A stretch of 14,038 nt of DNA from Malacoplasma sp. (GTDB lineage Bacteria; Bacillota_I; Bacilli_A; Mycoplasmatales; Mycoplasmoidaceae): contig JARHZT010000003.1 of assembly GCA_029258015.1 (NCBI GenBank), positions 1 through 14,038 of the forward strand, given 5' to 3'. Below are positions 13,015-14,038 of this stretch, one piece after another. Position 1 is the stretch's first letter; each line of letters begins with the position of its first letter. The notes under the pieces are model-generated. The model had not been told where the DNA came from. It worked only from the letters and a program-made list of their open reading frames with translations, and made no database searches. The position numbers and the translations under genes were made by a program.

Positions 13015-14038
13015 ATGATTTATAACACTAAATTGTTTAATTCTGTTAAAACTATTGAAGATAAATTTCATGAATTAAATAAAGAACTTGAAACTACTAC
13101 TGATATTTCATTGCTAAGAGAATACAACAAGTTAATTAAGGATATGACACCGATTGTTGAAAAGTTTGCTGAATTTAAAAAAACAATTTCAGATATTGAA
13201 CAATCTGAAAAAATTTTAGAAACAGAAAAAGATGCTGAAATATTAGAATTGGCTCAAATGGAATTAAACGAAAAAAAACCATTAATAGAAAAAATGGAAC
13301 ATGAACTTAAAATATTGTTACTTCCAAAAGACCCAAATGACGATAAAAACGTTATTGTTGAAATGAGACCAGCAGCTGGTGGTGATGAGTCTTCTATTTT
13401 TGTGGGGGATTTATTTTCTGCTTATAAAAAATATGCTGAAATGCAAGATTGAAAAATTAAATTATTAGAAGTTGATGAAACTTCACATGGTTATGGTTTT
13501 ATTTCATTTATGATAAGTGGGGAAAATGTTTATTCAAAAATGAAATTTGAATCAGGAGTTCATAGGGTTCAAAGAGTACCAGCAACTGAATCTAAAGGTA
13601 GAGTTCATACATCAACAATAACTGTAGCTGTATTGCCTGAAGTTGAAGATGTAGGAGTTGTTATTAATAATTCTGATTTAAGAATTGATACTTATAGAGC
13701 ATCTGGTGCTGGTGGACAACACGTTAATAGAACAGAATCAGCTGTAAGAATTACTCATATTCCAACAGGAATTTCAGTAGCTTGTCAAGAAGGTAAATCA
13801 CAAATAGAAAACAGAGAAACAGCTATGAAAATGCTTCGTTCTAAATTATGAGAAAAGAAAGAAGAAGAAAAAAGAAAAAATATTTCTGATTTAAGAAAAG
13901 GACAAGTTGGAAGTGGTGAAAGAGCTGAAAAAATAAGAACTTACAACTATCCACAAAATAGAGTTACAGATCATAGAATTAACCTTACGTTAAATAAATT
14001 AGACATTGTAATGCTTGGAAATATGAGTGAAATTATTG
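13015..14038 (+). CDS. prfA: Peptide chain release factor RF1, 3' end outside the window
   Basis: RF1 recognises UAA and UAG in the ribosomal A site and triggers peptide release. The 341 residues visible, of about 355-360 expected, include two TGA-coded Trp. The coiled N-terminal domain covers about 1-105. MRPAAGGDESSIFVGDLF is the conserved entry to the core, and SGVHRVQRVPATESKGRVHTS carries the PAT stop-codon reading motif at 189-191. GAGGQ has the catalytic GGQ at 233-235 followed by HVNRTESAVR. RTYNYPQNRVTDHRI lies near the cut end. The PAT motif, rather than the SPF of RF2, identifies RF1. AGAAAGGA upstream is the ribosome binding site. In a UGA=Trp organism RF1 is expected to be the only class-I release factor; that part is known biology, not seen here. 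Confidence 0.96.

Noticed and set aside
12759..13025. Open frame overlapping the end of rpmE and the terminator
   Set aside because: It runs through the L31 gene in another frame and across an intrinsic terminator, with low-complexity content and no recognisable motif.
1..14038. CRISPR array, insertion sequence, tRNA or rRNA gene
   Set aside because: No spaced direct repeats, transposase-like frame, terminal inverted repeats with target duplication, or cloverleaf/rRNA sequence was seen on either strand.

Overview
The window is AT-rich Mollicutes DNA. Every long gene must be read with UGA as tryptophan (genetic code 4). I count 28 in-frame UGA codons against one UGG, and every complete gene ends in UAA or UAG. 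Ribosome binding sites are mostly clear and intergenic gaps are short. Three features resemble the Mycoplasma pneumoniae group in the wide sense (Mycoplasmoides, Malacoplasma, Ureaplasma): a long insert in NusG, a long C-terminal extension on NusA, and an unassigned membrane protein directly after rbfA. That placement is inference and no species is claimed.

Positions 1-3540 form a lipoprotein locus. Two genes point left: a short unrecognised gene (761-979) and a 145-residue lipoprotein (172-609). One very large lipoprotein points right (1182-3485, 767 residues). The large protein looks like six diverged copies of one domain, and the small lipoprotein like one copy. The promoter-to-leader segments of the two lipoprotein genes also resemble each other. 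A 21-bp bidirectional terminator closes the left side and a normal terminator follows the large gene.

Positions 3541-9714 hold transcription and translation genes, all on the plus strand: secE, nusG, nusA, infB, rbfA and a three-helix membrane protein. A strong intrinsic terminator sits between nusG and nusA and almost touches the nusA ribosome binding site, which suggests attenuation or controlled read-through. infB and rbfA overlap by 8 bases. ylxR and rimP, usual neighbours of nusA in Firmicutes, are absent here.

Positions 9715-11341 hold rpsF-ssb-rpsR. The leader before rpsF folds on paper into two adjacent hairpins. The second contains a CCG and masks the purine-rich ribosome binding site, as expected for S6:S18 feedback control. 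Positions 11342-12565 hold a deoxynucleoside salvage pair, a nucleoside 2-deoxyribosyltransferase and deoC, behind an 18-bp near-palindrome. Next come rpmE (12653-12940) and prfA, which runs off the right edge. prfA encodes release factor RF1, the factor for UAA and UAG, in keeping with the code used here.

The best leads are the repeat-built lipoprotein family with its shared promoter segment, the terminator-to-SD arrangements before nusA and prfA, the candidate S6:S18 leader, the lineage-specific tails and inserts on NusG, NusA, S6, S18 and SSB, and the membrane protein of unknown role inside the translation cluster. I saw no CRISPR array, transposase, tRNA or rRNA gene.
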